DNA from: Deltaproteobacteria bacterium
GTDB taxonomy: Bacteria; Myxococcota_A; UBA9042; CAIXZC01
Length of the DNA: 54,055 nt
Direction of reading: 5' to 3'
Assembly (NCBI GenBank): GCA_016875215.1
Contig: VGRX01000005.1
Location: 1-54,055 of the forward strand
Shown one piece after another: positions 1-8,869 of this stretch (position 1 is the stretch's first letter; each line of letters opens with the position of its first letter). Under the pieces are notes generated by a model. The model saw only the letters and a program-made list of their open reading frames with translations, did no database searches and was not told the DNA's origin. The position numbers and the translations under genes were made by a program.

Positions 1-2
1 AA

Positions 3-623
3 AACGCCCAGCAACAGCTCGCCCGGTTTCGCGAGACCTGCGAGGCCCTGGCGGCTGCCGGCATGCCCCCCCGCATCCGGAACTTCTCCAACTCCGCGGC
101 AGCGATCCTATGGTCCGAGACGCAGTTCGACCTGGTCCGGATCGGGATCTCCGCCTACGGCATGTGGCCCTCCAAGGAGACCTTCGTCAGCGCGGTCATC
201 CTGGGACGTGACAAGCCCCAGCTTCGTCCCGCGTTGACATGGAAGACCGTGGTGGCCCAGGTCAAGGACGTCCGCTCCGGCGAGTTCGTGGGCTACGGAC
301 GCACGTTCCGGACCACGCATCCGACGCTCCTGGCCGTGCTGCCCGTGGGGTACTACGACGGCTACGACCGCGGCCTGTCCAACCTGGCTCACGTCCTGGT
401 CAACGGCCAGATTGCCCCCGTGCGCGGGCGCGTGTGTATGAACATGATCATGGCGGACGTCACCGATGCCGGCGGAGTGCGCGCCGAGGACTCCGTCGTC
501 CTGCTCGGCAGCGACGGAGAGGAGTGCGTGACCGCAGAACAGATGGCTTCATGGGCCGGCACCATCAACTACGAGGTCACCACGCGGATCAACGAGCGCA
601 TCCCGCGATATCTCGTGGACTGA
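3..623 (+). CDS. alr: alanine racemase, C-terminal part (5' end outside window)
   Basis: Interconverts L- and D-alanine for peptidoglycan using pyridoxal phosphate in the cytoplasm. The frame is open from base 3, so the gene enters from the left and only about 206 C-terminal residues are present; the PLP-lysine barrel half is missing. Visible family marks are RNFSNSAA and FDLVRIGISAYG (end of the barrel), VGYGRTF with the second catalytic tyrosine, LPVGYYDGYDRG, and RVCMNMIMADVT, the conserved Cys-Met-Asn segment that lines the active site. It ends with an ordinary C-terminal beta domain, TINYEVTTRINERIPR. The next gene starts 120 bases downstream with its own ribosome site, so the two need not be co-transcribed. 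The family call is firm. Confidence 0.93.
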   Translation, partial: NAQQQLARFRETCEALAAAGMPPRIRNFSNSAAAILWSETQFDLVRIGISAYGMWPSKETFVSAVILGRDKPQLRPALTWKTVVAQVKDVRSGEFVGYGRTFRTTHPTLLAVLPVGYYDGYDRGLSNLAHVLVNGQIAPVRGRVCMNMIMADVTDAGGVRAEDSVVLLGSDGEECVTAEQMASWAGTINYEVTTRINERIPRYLVD

Positions 624-742
624 GGTTCAGGTCATGTCCGGATGGAGCCAGGTACGCCTCGAAAACCGTCACCATCGCGGCACCGACCGGTGCCCAGGTC
701 GCGGTGGAAAGAACCTCGAAGTGCCGGAATGAGGAGGAGCTT

Positions 743-2380
743 ATGACAACCAGAAGACCAGGGACTGTTCCCCCGAGAGCCACGGCATGGATCGTTGCCG
801 CCTGCCTCGCACTGCTCTCCTGCTCCGGCGGGGGAAGCGGCAACGGGTCGGGAACCGATATCGGGGGCGACGGGCCGGCCGGAGCCGATGCGATCCCCAC
901 GGAAGACATCGCCTCGGAGCTGGCTTCCGCATTGAGCCTGAGCCACGGCAAGAAGGCCCCCGACGACTACGACCGGGTATTCGGCGAAGGGGTGGTGCAC
1001 CGCATCGACCTGGTCATTCCGCAGGCCACCTACGCGGCCATGCTGGCCGAGCTGGAGGAGCGGCTCGGCCCGCCCGGCGGCAAGGGCGGCAAGGGGGACG
1101 ACCCCAAGGGGCCGCCCCCCAAGGCAGGTGTCGACGCCTGTGTCGGGCTCGCACCGGGGACCGAGTGCTCCTGGATGGACAAGGGGGTCGAGGTCAAAGG
1201 CAAGTGCACCATGATCCCGTTTGCAGGGGGGATACTCTTCTGCATGCCGGCCGAGCCTCCGCCCGGCATCCAGCCGTTGACAGGCTGGGACCCCAGCTAC
1301 GTCGAGATCTCGGTGAAGTTCGAGGAGGAGCTCTGGGAGCACGTCGGCATGCGCTTCAAGGGCAACTCGACCCTCAACCACGCCTGGCAGATCGGCAAGC
1401 GCAAGTTCTCGTTCCGGCTCAACTTCGACAAGTACGAGGACCAGTACCCGGAAACCGACGACCAGCGCTTCTGGGGGTTCCAGGAGGTGATCTTCAACAG
1501 CAACTGGCGGGACGATTCCATGATCCGGGAGTTTCTTGCCTGCGAGCTGTTCCGCAAGGGGGGCGTGAAGGCCTCCCGGGCCGCGTTCTACCGCGTCTTT
1601 GCCGACGTGGGGGAGGGGCCGGTCTACTGGGGGCTCTACACCCTGGTCGAGGACGTCTCCGATTCCGTGCTGGACAACCAGTTCGACGACGACGACGGGA
1701 ACCTGTACAAGCCGGACGGCGCCGGCGCTGACTTCACCCACTTCGATGCCCAGGGGTTCGTCAAGAAGACCAACGAGGAGCTCGAGGACTGGTCCGACGT
1801 CCAGGCGGTCATCGATGCCCTTCATGCGGATCCCACCGACGCCGACGCCTGGCGGGCCGGGCTCGATAAGGGGTTTGCCGTCGAAGCGTTTCTCCGGTGG
1901 CTGGCGCTCAACACCCTCGTCGGGAACTGGGACAGCTACGGCAACATCGCGCACAACTACTACCTGTACGCGGACTGGTCGAACCTGGGCCGTCTCACCT
2001 GGATCCCCTGGGACCTCAACGAGGCGTTCCGCTCCACGGGCGGCGTCAAGGACGCCCTCTCCCTCGGGCTTGCCGAGGTCACCGACAAGTGGCCCCTGAT
2101 CCGCTATCTCGCGGACGAGCCGGCCTACTTCCAGATCTACCGGGATTTCGTGGCGGACTTCGCAGACACGGTGTTTGCCGCAGAGGCGACCAAGGCCCGG
2201 ATGGAGGAGCTCCACACCCTCGTGGCCCCGTACGTCGTCGGACCGGAAGGGGAACAGGGAGAGTTCACCCTGCTCGAGTCATCCGATGCCTTCACCAATG
2301 CCCTGGTGTCCGGCTCCACCGCGCTCCTCCCCTACGTCGACCAGCGTCACGAGGCGGCAAAGGCGTTCCTGGGAAGGTGA
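743..2380 (+). CDS. CotH-like kinase family lipoprotein
   Basis: 545 residues. The start follows GGAGGAG by a short spacer; the frame is open upstream but without a signal or ribosome site. The N-terminus is a lipoprotein signal with LLSC (Cys27) and a Gly/Ser/Asp linker. Residues about 80-530 show the CotH-kinase layout: MRFKGNSTLNHAW, K-x-SFRLNFDKY, WGFQEVIFNSNWRDDS, FRKGGVKASRAAFYRVF, VYWGLYTLVEDVSDSVLD, DGNLYKPDG, then LNTLVGNWDSYGNIAHNYYL and the acidic WIPWDLNEAF. CotH of spore-formers phosphorylates coat proteins on serine; bacterial lipoprotein members are mostly uncharacterised. There is a charged GGKGGKGDDPKG insertion near residue 115 followed by four cysteines. The gene is convergent with the Cys-rich lipoprotein, with 28 bases between them. 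Family firm, activity inferred. Confidence 0.88.
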   Translation: MTTRRPGTVPPRATAWIVAACLALLSCSGGGSGNGSGTDIGGDGPAGADAIPTEDIASELASALSLSHGKKAPDDYDRVFGEGVVHRIDLVIPQATYAAMLAELEERLGPPGGKGGKGDDPKGPPPKAGVDACVGLAPGTECSWMDKGVEVKGKCTMIPFAGGILFCMPAEPPPGIQPLTGWDPSYVEISVKFEEELWEHVGMRFKGNSTLNHAWQIGKRKFSFRLNFDKYEDQYPETDDQRFWGFQEVIFNSNWRDDSMIREFLACELFRKGGVKASRAAFYRVFADVGEGPVYWGLYTLVEDVSDSVLDNQFDDDDGNLYKPDGAGADFTHFDAQGFVKKTNEELEDWSDVQAVIDALHADPTDADAWRAGLDKGFAVEAFLRWLALNTLVGNWDSYGNIAHNYYLYADWSNLGRLTWIPWDLNEAFRSTGGVKDALSLGLAEVTDKWPLIRYLADEPAYFQIYRDFVADFADTVFAAEATKARMEELHTLVAPYVVGPEGEQGEFTLLESSDAFTNALVSGSTALLPYVDQRHEAAKAFLGR

Positions 2381-2408
2381 GCGTGACGGTCCGGTCCGTG
2401 GGCTGAAT

Positions 2409-5400
2409 CTACTTCTTCGTCCCGGTCACGTTGAAGGTCTTCTTTGCACAATCGTAGCAGAAGAACCCGCCGGTGTAGTTGAGGGTCAGCGTGCCGGTGA
2501 ACGTCGTGTCCGTGTTGAACGTTCCGGTCAGCGTGTAGGTCTCGGCGCACAGGCCGGGGCAGGTGCAGGTGGCCGTGAACTGCTTGTCCTTGGCGCTGTC
2601 GCCCAGCATGGTGCAGCAGGTGTTCATCGCCGGGGTGATGGTCAGGCTGGAGCCGTTGTCCGAGAGCTGCAGGGTGGTCACGTAGATGCTCACGTAGTTC
2701 TGGGCACAGCTGTAGTTGACCGTGGGTGTGATGCCGTAGGTTCCGCTCGGATCAAACCCCGTCGTCTGGCACTTTCCGTTGACGCACGTGGCTCCGCCCG
2801 AGCAGGTCCCGCACAGCCCGCCGCAGCCGTTGTCCCCGCACTCCTTGCCCGCACAGTTGGGGACGCACGTGCACTTGCCCGACTTGCAGTAGTTGTTCAG
2901 GCCGCCCGGGCAAGGCGTGTCGTCCTTGAGCGGGGTGTACACGCACCCCTGCACCGGGTGACAGGAGTCGGTAGTACAGAACTGGCTGTCATCGCAGACC
3001 TTGAGCGGACCGGAAACACACTTCCCGCCGGCACAGGTATCCGGGTCGGTGCAGACGTTCGAGTCGCTGCACGGCCCCGCAACCGGGTCGTGCTTGCATC
3101 CCGCCACGGGATCGGGAGTGTCCTTGGTGCACACGTTGCCGTCGTCGCAGGAGATGGGCTTGCCTGCGCACACGCCCTGGCTGCACACGTCGTCCGTGGT
3201 CGAGGCATTCTTGTCGTCACAAGGGGCCGTGTTGTTCGCGACCTTGCAGCCGGTCTGCGGGTTGCACCAGTCGTCCGTACAGACATTCCCGTCATCACAT
3301 CCCAGCGGCTTTCCCTGCACGCACCCCAGGGCCGGGCTGCAGGTCTCCTGGCCGTTGCACACATCGCCGTCGCTGCACACCAGCGGGATGCCCGTCAGGC
3401 ACCCCTGCTTCGCATCGCAGGTCTCGGTGCCGTTGCACTTGTTGCCGTCGTCGCACACCAGCGGCTCGCCGTTCATGCAGCCGCTGACCGGATTGCAGGT
3501 TTCGGTGCCGTTGCACTTGTTTGCGTCGTTGCACACCAGCGGAGTGCCGGCCACGCATCCCAGGACCGGATCGCAGGTCTCGATTCCGGTGCACTTGTTG
3601 CCGTCGTCACACACGGGCGGCTCGCCGTTCTGGCATCCGGTCGCGGGGTTGCAGGTCTCCTGTCCGTTGCACTTGTTGCCGTCGTCACAGGTCAGGGCGA
3701 GTCCCGGGAGGCATCCCTGGAGCGCATCGCAGGTCTCCTGTCCGTTGCACTTGTTGCCGTCGTCGCAGATGGGAGGCGGGCCGTTCTGGCACCCGGTCGC
3801 GGGGTTGCAGGTCTCGGTGCCGTTGCACTTGTTGCCGTCGTCGCACACCGGCGGAGTGCCCGCCTGACACCCCAGGAGCGGGTCGCAGGTCTCGACGCCG
3901 TTGCATGCATTCCCGTCATCGCAGCTCAGAGGCGCTCCGGGAGCACACTTGGCACCGGCGCAGGTGTCGCTCAGGGTGCACGCGCTGCCGTCGCTGCACG
4001 CTATCCCGTCGGTCTGCGGAAGAAGGCAGTCACCCGTCAGCGGAGCGCAGAACGGGTCGTTGCACGGGTCGAAGTCCTGGTCCGCGCATTTCGGGACCGA
4101 TCCTGCGCACACCCCGGCCACGCACTTGCCCCCCACGGTGCACGGATCTCCGTCCTCGCAGGCGGATCCCTCGATCGGCTGGTGCTCGCATTCCCACTGG
4201 GTCCCGTTCGCCTTGCACGCGTCCACGGTGCACTCGTTCTCGTCGTTGCAGTCCAGGTCGACCCAGGCCGTGTGGCACCCGGTCTGAGGGTCCCACCCCT
4301 CGCCGGCATCCAGGTGGGTGCAGTAGGTATCCCCCTTGTCGAAGCACTTCCAGTCCGGAGGCCAGCACCACTGGTCCGCCACCTTCTGTTCCAGTGCGCA
4401 GCCGTCCTTGCCGCACACCACGCCGGCCAGGATGCACGGCAGCGGCGGCTTGCCCATCTGCTCCGCACACTGCTCCTTGGTCTTGGCCACGCCGCCGGTG
4501 CACTTTCCCAGGGTCTCCTTCCCGATGGGACCTTCGGCAGCAGACCCCAGCGAACAGATCTGGTCCAGCAGGCACGGGTCGGCCGAGCACAGGTCCCCCG
4601 GTTTGGCCACCGGCCGGCAGTAGCGCACCATGGTCGTGGCCTTGCCCGGCACCGACGGGTCCGGGATCCAGTGGCACAGAAGCCCCGTGCACTCCCGGCA
4701 CCCCTCCTCGCATTCCTTGGGGAAGTCCTCGTCCCCACACGACACATCAAGCGTCTTGTCGACCTTGCACTTTCCCGCCTGGCACGAATGGCCGCCGCAC
4801 AGCTCGTCGTCGCCGTCCTGGTCCGTAAAGCAGGGCGTATTGTCGGGCTTGGACGTTTCCCGGCACCCTTCGAGCCCGCCCACGCAGACGACCTTGTCGA
4901 CGCATCCGTACGGGTCCACCAGGGCGTTTTCGGCCTCGCACTCCAGGGCCAGCTCGGTCGGCGTGGCCCCGGTGTTGTCCTGCACCCCTCCGACGCAGAC
5001 CGCGCCCACCCAGCAGTCGCTCGACGCGTACGGCGGGGAGTTGTCCGAAATCGTCTCCTCGATGCAGTCACCCGTCACGGCGTCGCACTTGGGCAGCGTG
5101 CACAGGTTCCCGTCCTGCTCGGGGCACTCCTTCAGCTCGGCCCCCAGGCACTCGCCGCTCCCCGAGCACTGACCTCCGGCAAAGCACCCCTGCCCGCAGG
5201 CCACCCCCTCGGCCTCGTACTCGATCTGGCAGTGCCCCTGCCAGCAGGTCATCGCCTGGATGCACTCGGTCTTCTCGCCGCAGTCGCTGATGCTCTTGCA
5301 GGGCGGGCCCAGTTGGATTTCGGGACCCGTGTCCTCCTGAACCGCGTCGGGAGCGGACTGATCCCCTCCGGCGTCACCGCCTCCGACCGAGCTGCCCCCG

Positions 5401-5477
5401 CAGGCGAAGAGAACGGCCGCCGTTGCCAGGAATCCGCAAGCGCGGCCGGGAACATACTGCCAAGTGCGAGTCGCCAT
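2409..5477 (-). CDS. large cysteine-rich repeat lipoprotein
   Basis: 1022 residues. AAGGAG lies just before the ATG. The signal ends in the lipobox LFAC (Cys26), followed by a Gly/Asp linker, so an outer-membrane-anchored surface protein is expected. The body is disulphide-rich: irregular Cys modules at about 55-515, eight 26-residue units at about 519-726 (pattern CDDGNKCNGxETCxxxxGC), more CDDGNVC modules up to about 860, then a beta-rich C-terminal domain (FDPSGTYGITP to VTGTKK) with six further cysteines. Such modules resemble eukaryotic Cys-rich and slime-mould repeats and are common in Myxococcota surface proteins; no enzymatic role is visible. A truncated PIN-domain frame ends 12 bases upstream of the start. 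Convergent with the CotH-like gene. The exact role is unknown. Confidence 0.87.
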   Translation of the reverse strand: MATRTWQYVPGRACGFLATAAVLFACGGSSVGGGDAGGDQSAPDAVQEDTGPEIQLGPPCKSISDCGEKTECIQAMTCWQGHCQIEYEAEGVACGQGCFAGGQCSGSGECLGAELKECPEQDGNLCTLPKCDAVTGDCIEETISDNSPPYASSDCWVGAVCVGGVQDNTGATPTELALECEAENALVDPYGCVDKVVCVGGLEGCRETSKPDNTPCFTDQDGDDELCGGHSCQAGKCKVDKTLDVSCGDEDFPKECEEGCRECTGLLCHWIPDPSVPGKATTMVRYCRPVAKPGDLCSADPCLLDQICSLGSAAEGPIGKETLGKCTGGVAKTKEQCAEQMGKPPLPCILAGVVCGKDGCALEQKVADQWCWPPDWKCFDKGDTYCTHLDAGEGWDPQTGCHTAWVDLDCNDENECTVDACKANGTQWECEHQPIEGSACEDGDPCTVGGKCVAGVCAGSVPKCADQDFDPCNDPFCAPLTGDCLLPQTDGIACSDGSACTLSDTCAGAKCAPGAPLSCDDGNACNGVETCDPLLGCQAGTPPVCDDGNKCNGTETCNPATGCQNGPPPICDDGNKCNGQETCDALQGCLPGLALTCDDGNKCNGQETCNPATGCQNGEPPVCDDGNKCTGIETCDPVLGCVAGTPLVCNDANKCNGTETCNPVSGCMNGEPLVCDDGNKCNGTETCDAKQGCLTGIPLVCSDGDVCNGQETCSPALGCVQGKPLGCDDGNVCTDDWCNPQTGCKVANNTAPCDDKNASTTDDVCSQGVCAGKPISCDDGNVCTKDTPDPVAGCKHDPVAGPCSDSNVCTDPDTCAGGKCVSGPLKVCDDSQFCTTDSCHPVQGCVYTPLKDDTPCPGGLNNYCKSGKCTCVPNCAGKECGDNGCGGLCGTCSGGATCVNGKCQTTGFDPSGTYGITPTVNYSCAQNYVSIYVTTLQLSDNGSSLTITPAMNTCCTMLGDSAKDKQFTATCTCPGLCAETYTLTGTFNTDTTFTGTLTLNYTGGFFCYDCAKKTFNVTGTKK
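3300..3923 (-). repeat. eight in-frame 78-bp (26-residue) Cys-rich repeats
   Basis: Eight consecutive units of exactly 26 codons inside the Cys-rich lipoprotein, each beginning CDDGN (or CNDAN, CSDGD) and containing four cysteines in C-x5-C-x5-C-x5-C spacing. There are no insertions or deletions between units. Conservation is high at DNA level (GTTGCACTTGTTGCCGTCGT recurs), which suggests duplication or gene conversion within the gene. Confidence 0.9.
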
Positions 5478-5489
5478 TGGAGCTCCTTC

Positions 5490-5618
5490 TCATTCGAGCC
5501 TCAGGTCGCTTGCGGCAGCGATCCTCTCGAAATCACGGTCCGTCGTCAGCAGCGAGCAATCGTGTCGCATCGCCAGCCGGGCGATGTTCTCTCCTTCCAC
5601 ACGTGACTCTAAACATGT
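5490..5618 (-). pseudogene. C-terminal remnant of a VapC-like PIN-domain toxin
   Basis: On the minus strand the frame reads ENIARLAMRHDCSLLTTDR, then DFERIAAASDLRLE and a stop. This is the hallmark end of VapC/PIN ribonucleases: the last acidic residues of the metal site in TxDRDF and the LRL ending. A stop at 5619-5621 closes the frame upstream, so at most 42 codons survive and the N-terminal acidic residues are gone; no partner antitoxin is seen. It stops 12 bases before the Cys-rich lipoprotein start, inside that gene's leader. I read it as a dead toxin tail left by a deletion or insertion. The match is by motif only. Confidence 0.6.
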
Positions 5619-5833
5619 TCACCTTGACCGTCAATCATCCGGCGGGACCCCTCGACTTGGCTCGGGACAGGCTGCGTCAGCCGCCGACCGGCATGCTCGA
5701 CGTACCTCAGGTACGCCTGCGCTGCCGGTTTCGACGGCTTCCTTGTCCGGCCGGTGCATGCCGGCCAAATCGGCCATGTTTGATCGTCGCTCAACACGAC
5801 GATGTGGGGGGGGCAGCGGAGCCCTCCCGTCGC
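5619..5833. other. rearranged spacer between two broken gene ends
   Basis: No gene recognised. It holds a 15-base palindrome at 5701-5715 (CGTACCTCAGGTACG, 7-bp arms) and, at 5648-5671, a stretch (CTCGACTTGGCTCGGGACAG) that resembles short intergenic repeats I have seen in other environmental genomes. It lies between the PIN-domain tail and the cut-off reading frame behind acr3, so it is probably the scar of a deletion or insertion. Confidence 0.4.
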
Positions 5834-5869
5834 CTACCGGAGTCCCTTCCAAGCGAACCAGATCCTCAT
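5834..5869 (-). pseudogene. cut-off third gene start of the ars operon (11 codons)
   Basis: The acr3 stop overlaps an ATG as TGATG, and AAAGGAGGTG lies at ideal distance before it, so a translationally coupled gene is expected. The frame reads [11 protein letters not shown] and stops. Eleven codons are too few for a product; I infer that a third ars-operon gene was lost by the rearrangement that produced the scar at 5619-5833. It could also be a non-functional coincidence at the end of acr3. Confidence 0.4.
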
Positions 5870-6942
5870 CACGCACCTCCTTTCACGACGGGCGATGCGA
5901 AGTATCTCTTCTTCACCCAGAGGGCGACGTTCACCAGTCCGATCAGGGCCGGCACCTCCACCAGGGGCCCGATGACCGCGGCGAACGCTGCCCCGTGGTG
6001 GATCGTGAACGTCGCGACCGCCACCGCAATGGCCAGCTCGAAGTTGTTCGATGCCGCAGTGAACGACAGGGTCGCCGACTGCTCGTACGTAGCCCCGAAA
6101 CGCTTGCTCATCCAGAACGACACGAGGAACATCACGACGAAGTAGATGACCAGCGGGAGCGCTATGCGCACCACGTCCAGCGGCAGGTCCACGATGGTCT
6201 TGCCCTTGAGCGAGAACATGATGACGATGGTGAAGAGCAGCGCGGACAGCGTGATGGGGCTGATCTTCGGGATGAACGTCGTATGGTACCATTCCTTGCT
6301 CCTGAACCGCAGCAGCGTAAACCGCGTGACGATCCCCGCCAAAAACGGGATGCCCAGGTAGATGAAGACGCTCTGAGCGATCTCGCCGATGGTGATGTCC
6401 ACCTCGATCCCCTGGAGGCCGACCCATGTCGGGACCACGGTGATGAAGATCCACGCGTACACGGAATAGAAGAGAACCTGGAACACGGAGTTGAATGCCA
6501 CCAGCCCGGCGCAATACTCGGCGTCTCCCCGGGCCAGGTCGTTCCACACGATGACCATGGCGATGCAGCGGGCGAGGCCGATCAGGATGAGCCCGACCAT
6601 GTACTCCGGCTGGTCCCGCAGGAAGAGGACCGCAAGCCCGAACATGAGCAGGGGCCCGATGACCCAGTTCTGGACCAGCGAGAGCAGGAGCACGCGGCGG
6701 TTCCGGAAGACCGGCCCCAGCTCCTCGTAGCGGACCTTGGCCAGGGGCGGGTACATCATCAGGACGAGCCCGATCGCGATGGGCAGCGATGTCGTGCCGA
6801 TGTTGAAGCGGTTGAGGAAGGGCTCGACACCGGGAAAGAGCCACCCCAGCAGGACGCCGCACCCCATCGCCAGGAAGATCCAGAGCGTGAGGTAGCGGTC
6901 GAGAAAGGAGAGCTCACGGACCACTGACGGTTCTCTGCTCAC
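5869..6942 (-). CDS. acr3: Acr3-family arsenite efflux permease
   Basis: 357 residues from a GTG that follows GGAGGAG by a short spacer; in-frame codons further upstream overlap arsR and are unlikely to be used. Ten hydrophobic segments span most of the length, as in the ACR3/BART transporter family that expels As(III) (and sometimes Sb(III)). Family marks include [20 protein letters not shown] with the essential membrane cysteine, [18 protein letters not shown], and [17 protein letters not shown]. Length is normal for a bacterial Acr3. It lies 22 bases behind arsR in the same orientation, forming an arsR-acr3 operon under the ArsR site at 7346-7374. No arsenate reductase gene is in the window. 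Confidence 0.95.
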   Translation of the reverse strand: MSREPSVVRELSFLDRYLTLWIFLAMGCGVLLGWLFPGVEPFLNRFNIGTTSLPIAIGLVLMMYPPLAKVRYEELGPVFRNRRVLLLSLVQNWVIGPLLMFGLAVLFLRDQPEYMVGLILIGLARCIAMVIVWNDLARGDAEYCAGLVAFNSVFQVLFYSVYAWIFITVVPTWVGLQGIEVDITIGEIAQSVFIYLGIPFLAGIVTRFTLLRFRSKEWYHTTFIPKISPITLSALLFTIVIMFSLKGKTIVDLPLDVVRIALPLVIYFVVMFLVSFWMSKRFGATYEQSATLSFTAASNNFELAIAVAVATFTIHHGAAFAAVIGPLVEVPALIGLVNVALWVKKRYFASPVVKGGA

Positions 6943-6964
6943 GGTCGCTCCTCCTGCTTCGGAC

Positions 6965-7321
6965 TCAGCCCGAAGCGGGTGCACAGCCCTGGGACTTCTG
7001 CTTCCGCCATTCCTCGAGTCGCTGCCGCAGGTCGGCAATGCGATTCGGGGGAAAAAGCTGCCGGACGGCCTTCACCAGCCTCGACCGATCCGCATCGAGC
7101 TGCGATGCCACCCGGTAGTACACCCAGACGGTTTCCCGCCGGTCGTCCAGGAGGCCGGCGTTGGCCAGGTACCGCAGGTGGCGGGAGGCCTTGGACTGGC
7201 TGATGTCCAGGACCTGCATGCAGTCGCACACGCACAGCTCCCCCTCGCACAGGATGAGCGCCATCATCTGCAGCCTGGTTTCGTCCGCCAATGCCTTGAA
7301 CGCTCGGGCAAGGTCCTTCAT
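6965..7321 (-). CDS. arsR: ArsR-family As(III)-responsive repressor
   Basis: 118 residues from an ATG behind GGAGGTGGGCG. Winged-helix repressor: [16 protein letters not shown] (helices 1-2), then the metalloid-binding start of the DNA-reading region [20 protein letters not shown], then [20 protein letters not shown] for the wing. Classical ArsR binds As(III) by three cysteines in CVCDLC; here they are Cys30, Cys32 and Cys34, so the third lies one position after Asp33 rather than three, with a further Cys25 nearby. It is the first gene of arsR-acr3, and its promoter overlaps an inverted repeat, so autoregulation is expected. Confidence 0.94.
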   Translation of the reverse strand: MKDLARAFKALADETRLQMMALILCEGELCVCDCMQVLDISQSKASRHLRYLANAGLLDDRRETVWVYYRVASQLDADRSRLVKAVRQLFPPNRIADLRQRLEEWRKQKSQGCAPASG

Positions 7322-7345
7322 CGCCCACCTCCGGAGCCGCGAACC

Positions 7346-7374
7346 CTTATACCCGGATAGGCGGGTATATGCAA
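7346..7374 (-). promoter_or_regulatory. arsR-acr3 promoter with embedded ArsR operator
   Basis: Read on the minus strand: TTGCAT (7374-7369), 17-base spacer, TATAAG (7351-7346). Between and overlapping the -10 box is a perfect inverted repeat, TATACCCG (7348-7355), six bases, CGGGTATA (7362-7369). Position, symmetry and distance to the arsR start (25 bases) fit an autoregulatory ArsR operator. Confidence 0.72.
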
Positions 7375-7477
7375 CAGGCATCGTTCCGCCACCCGGAACG
7401 ACGTACGCCATGTGAACTGGGCGTACGCCCCCTCGCAGCCTGAGCCTGTCCCACGTTCCGCAGATCGTCCCTCCGCC

Positions 7478-7505
7478 TTGACACCCCCCCCTTTCCTCCT
7501 ATCTT
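7478..7505 (+). promoter_or_regulatory. predicted sigma-70-type promoter of the htrA-clpB unit
   Basis: TTGACA at 7478-7483, 16 bases, TATCTT at 7500-7505, about 26 bases before the HtrA-like start codon. A consensus -35 stands out in this GC-rich background. The same -10 with the same spacing is found before htpG. Confidence 0.5.
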
Positions 7506-7531
7506 AGCGTCGTGGAAAGGGAGGGGCGGCC

Positions 7532-8842
7532 ATGCTCCGACGGACGGCTGGCGACATTCCGGGCCAGGGCACTCAAGGTCCTGACCTCCTGCTCCTGTTC
7601 CAGCCCGAAACCGCAGCACATCATCGTCGCACCTGGCCAGCAATCGTGCGGACTTCCGCTGCCTGGTCCCTCTACCTGATCGCTGTTCTGGCCGTCACGG
7701 CTCTGGGCGGCTGCCGGACCGAGGAGGCGAAAAAGGCCGAGTCCACGCCCAAGGTCATCGTCCACGCAGAGCCCATCATGCCCGCAGGTCAGGCAGGGCC
7801 TTCGGAGGGGATCAAGCCCACGGATCGGGGCGAAGCTCCCGGGCCGTCGAATCCGGATATGGACGAAGGTGCGGGGCGCCCGCGGCAAGATGGCGCCGGG
7901 TCCTACCCGGCAGATGTGTCGGTCCTTGGCCCCCGCCCCCTGACCCCGGGTTTCCTCCCCGACTTTGCGTCGATCTATGAGCGGGCGGCCCCGTCGGTCG
8001 TCAAGGTCCAGACCTACCGCAGTGCGGACGCCGCCCCATTCGCCATGGGAACCGGGTTCTTCTTCGGCGAGGCGGGGGACGTCGTCACCAACGCCCACGT
8101 GGTGCGAAATGCCCAACGGTTCGGAGTCACTCTGGCCGACGGGCGGGAGGTGCCTGCCCGGCTGGTCGGAGCCGACCCGCACACCGACATCGCGCTGCTG
8201 CATCTCGAAGGGGAGAATCTCCCCCGTCCTCTTCCTCCGGCCCCGTCCGATTCGGTCCGTACCGGCGACTGGGTGCTGGCCATCGGCAATCCGCTGGGCC
8301 TTGATTTCTCGGCCAGCCGGGGGATTGTCAGCGCGCTCAACCGGACCGATGTGCTGCCGGATGTCCTGGGATACTGGGATTTCATCCAGACCGACGCCGC
8401 GATCAACGTGGGCAACTCGGGGGGGCCGCTGCTCGACTGCAGCGGCTCGGTGGTCGGTGTTGCGGCCGCGGTCGAGAAGCAGGCCGACCGGATCGGGTTC
8501 GCAATTCCCATCGCCACGGCCGAGGTCGTGACCGAGCACCTGCGGCGCTACGGCGTCCTGAAGAGGTCGTGGCTGGGCATCGAGATCATCGAGGTCAAGG
8601 GAAAGGTCCAGGTCTATGGCGTCCGGCCCGATTCCCCCGCCGGCAGGGCGGGGTTGCAGCCGGGGGACGAGATCCTCGCCCTGGACGACATCCCCGTCAC
8701 CGACCGGACTCGCTTCCGCTGGCAGGTCGCCACCCATCCGCTCGACCCGCCGGCCAGGCTCAGACTGCTCCGGCAAGGCCAGGAGCGCGAGGTGTCCGTG
8801 CAGCTCGACGCGGCCCCCGACCTTCACAGGGTCGATCGCTGA
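7532..8842 (+). CDS. HtrA/DegP-like serine protease, lipoprotein form, one PDZ domain
   Basis: 436 residues if the ATG behind GGGAGGGG is used. A hydrophobic stretch ends in LGGC (Cys61), which would be a good lipobox only with a shorter N-terminus; the GTG at 7646 would place the Cys at 23, so the start is open. The trypsin-like domain carries the full triad: His189 in TNAHVV, Asp219 in HTDIALL, Ser296 in GNSGGPL. One PDZ domain follows (about 355-425; [26 protein letters not shown]). HtrA proteins degrade misfolded envelope proteins; a Cys anchor would tether this one to a membrane. It is 27 bases ahead of clpB, a probable stress operon. Confidence 0.92.
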   Translation: MLRRTAGDIPGQGTQGPDLLLLFQPETAAHHRRTWPAIVRTSAAWSLYLIAVLAVTALGGCRTEEAKKAESTPKVIVHAEPIMPAGQAGPSEGIKPTDRGEAPGPSNPDMDEGAGRPRQDGAGSYPADVSVLGPRPLTPGFLPDFASIYERAAPSVVKVQTYRSADAAPFAMGTGFFFGEAGDVVTNAHVVRNAQRFGVTLADGREVPARLVGADPHTDIALLHLEGENLPRPLPPAPSDSVRTGDWVLAIGNPLGLDFSASRGIVSALNRTDVLPDVLGYWDFIQTDAAINVGNSGGPLLDCSGSVVGVAAAVEKQADRIGFAIPIATAEVVTEHLRRYGVLKRSWLGIEIIEVKGKVQVYGVRPDSPAGRAGLQPGDEILALDDIPVTDRTRFRWQVATHPLDPPARLRLLRQGQEREVSVQLDAAPDLHRVDR

Positions 8843-8869
8843 CGGCTCCTCGCAAGGGGGAGTTTCGAC

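Noticed and set aside
2175..5606. Plus-strand open frame over the Cys-rich lipoprotein
   Set aside because: Translation is repetitive Val/Ala/Arg sequence mirroring the minus-strand repeats; the minus strand has signal peptide, ribosome site and conserved Cys pattern.
5631..5876. Small minus-strand frame (GTG, 81 codons) behind acr3
   Set aside because: It crosses the palindrome and repeat-like scar, is rich in Arg/Pro/Ala and has no family match; the TGATG-coupled frame fits the ribosome site better.
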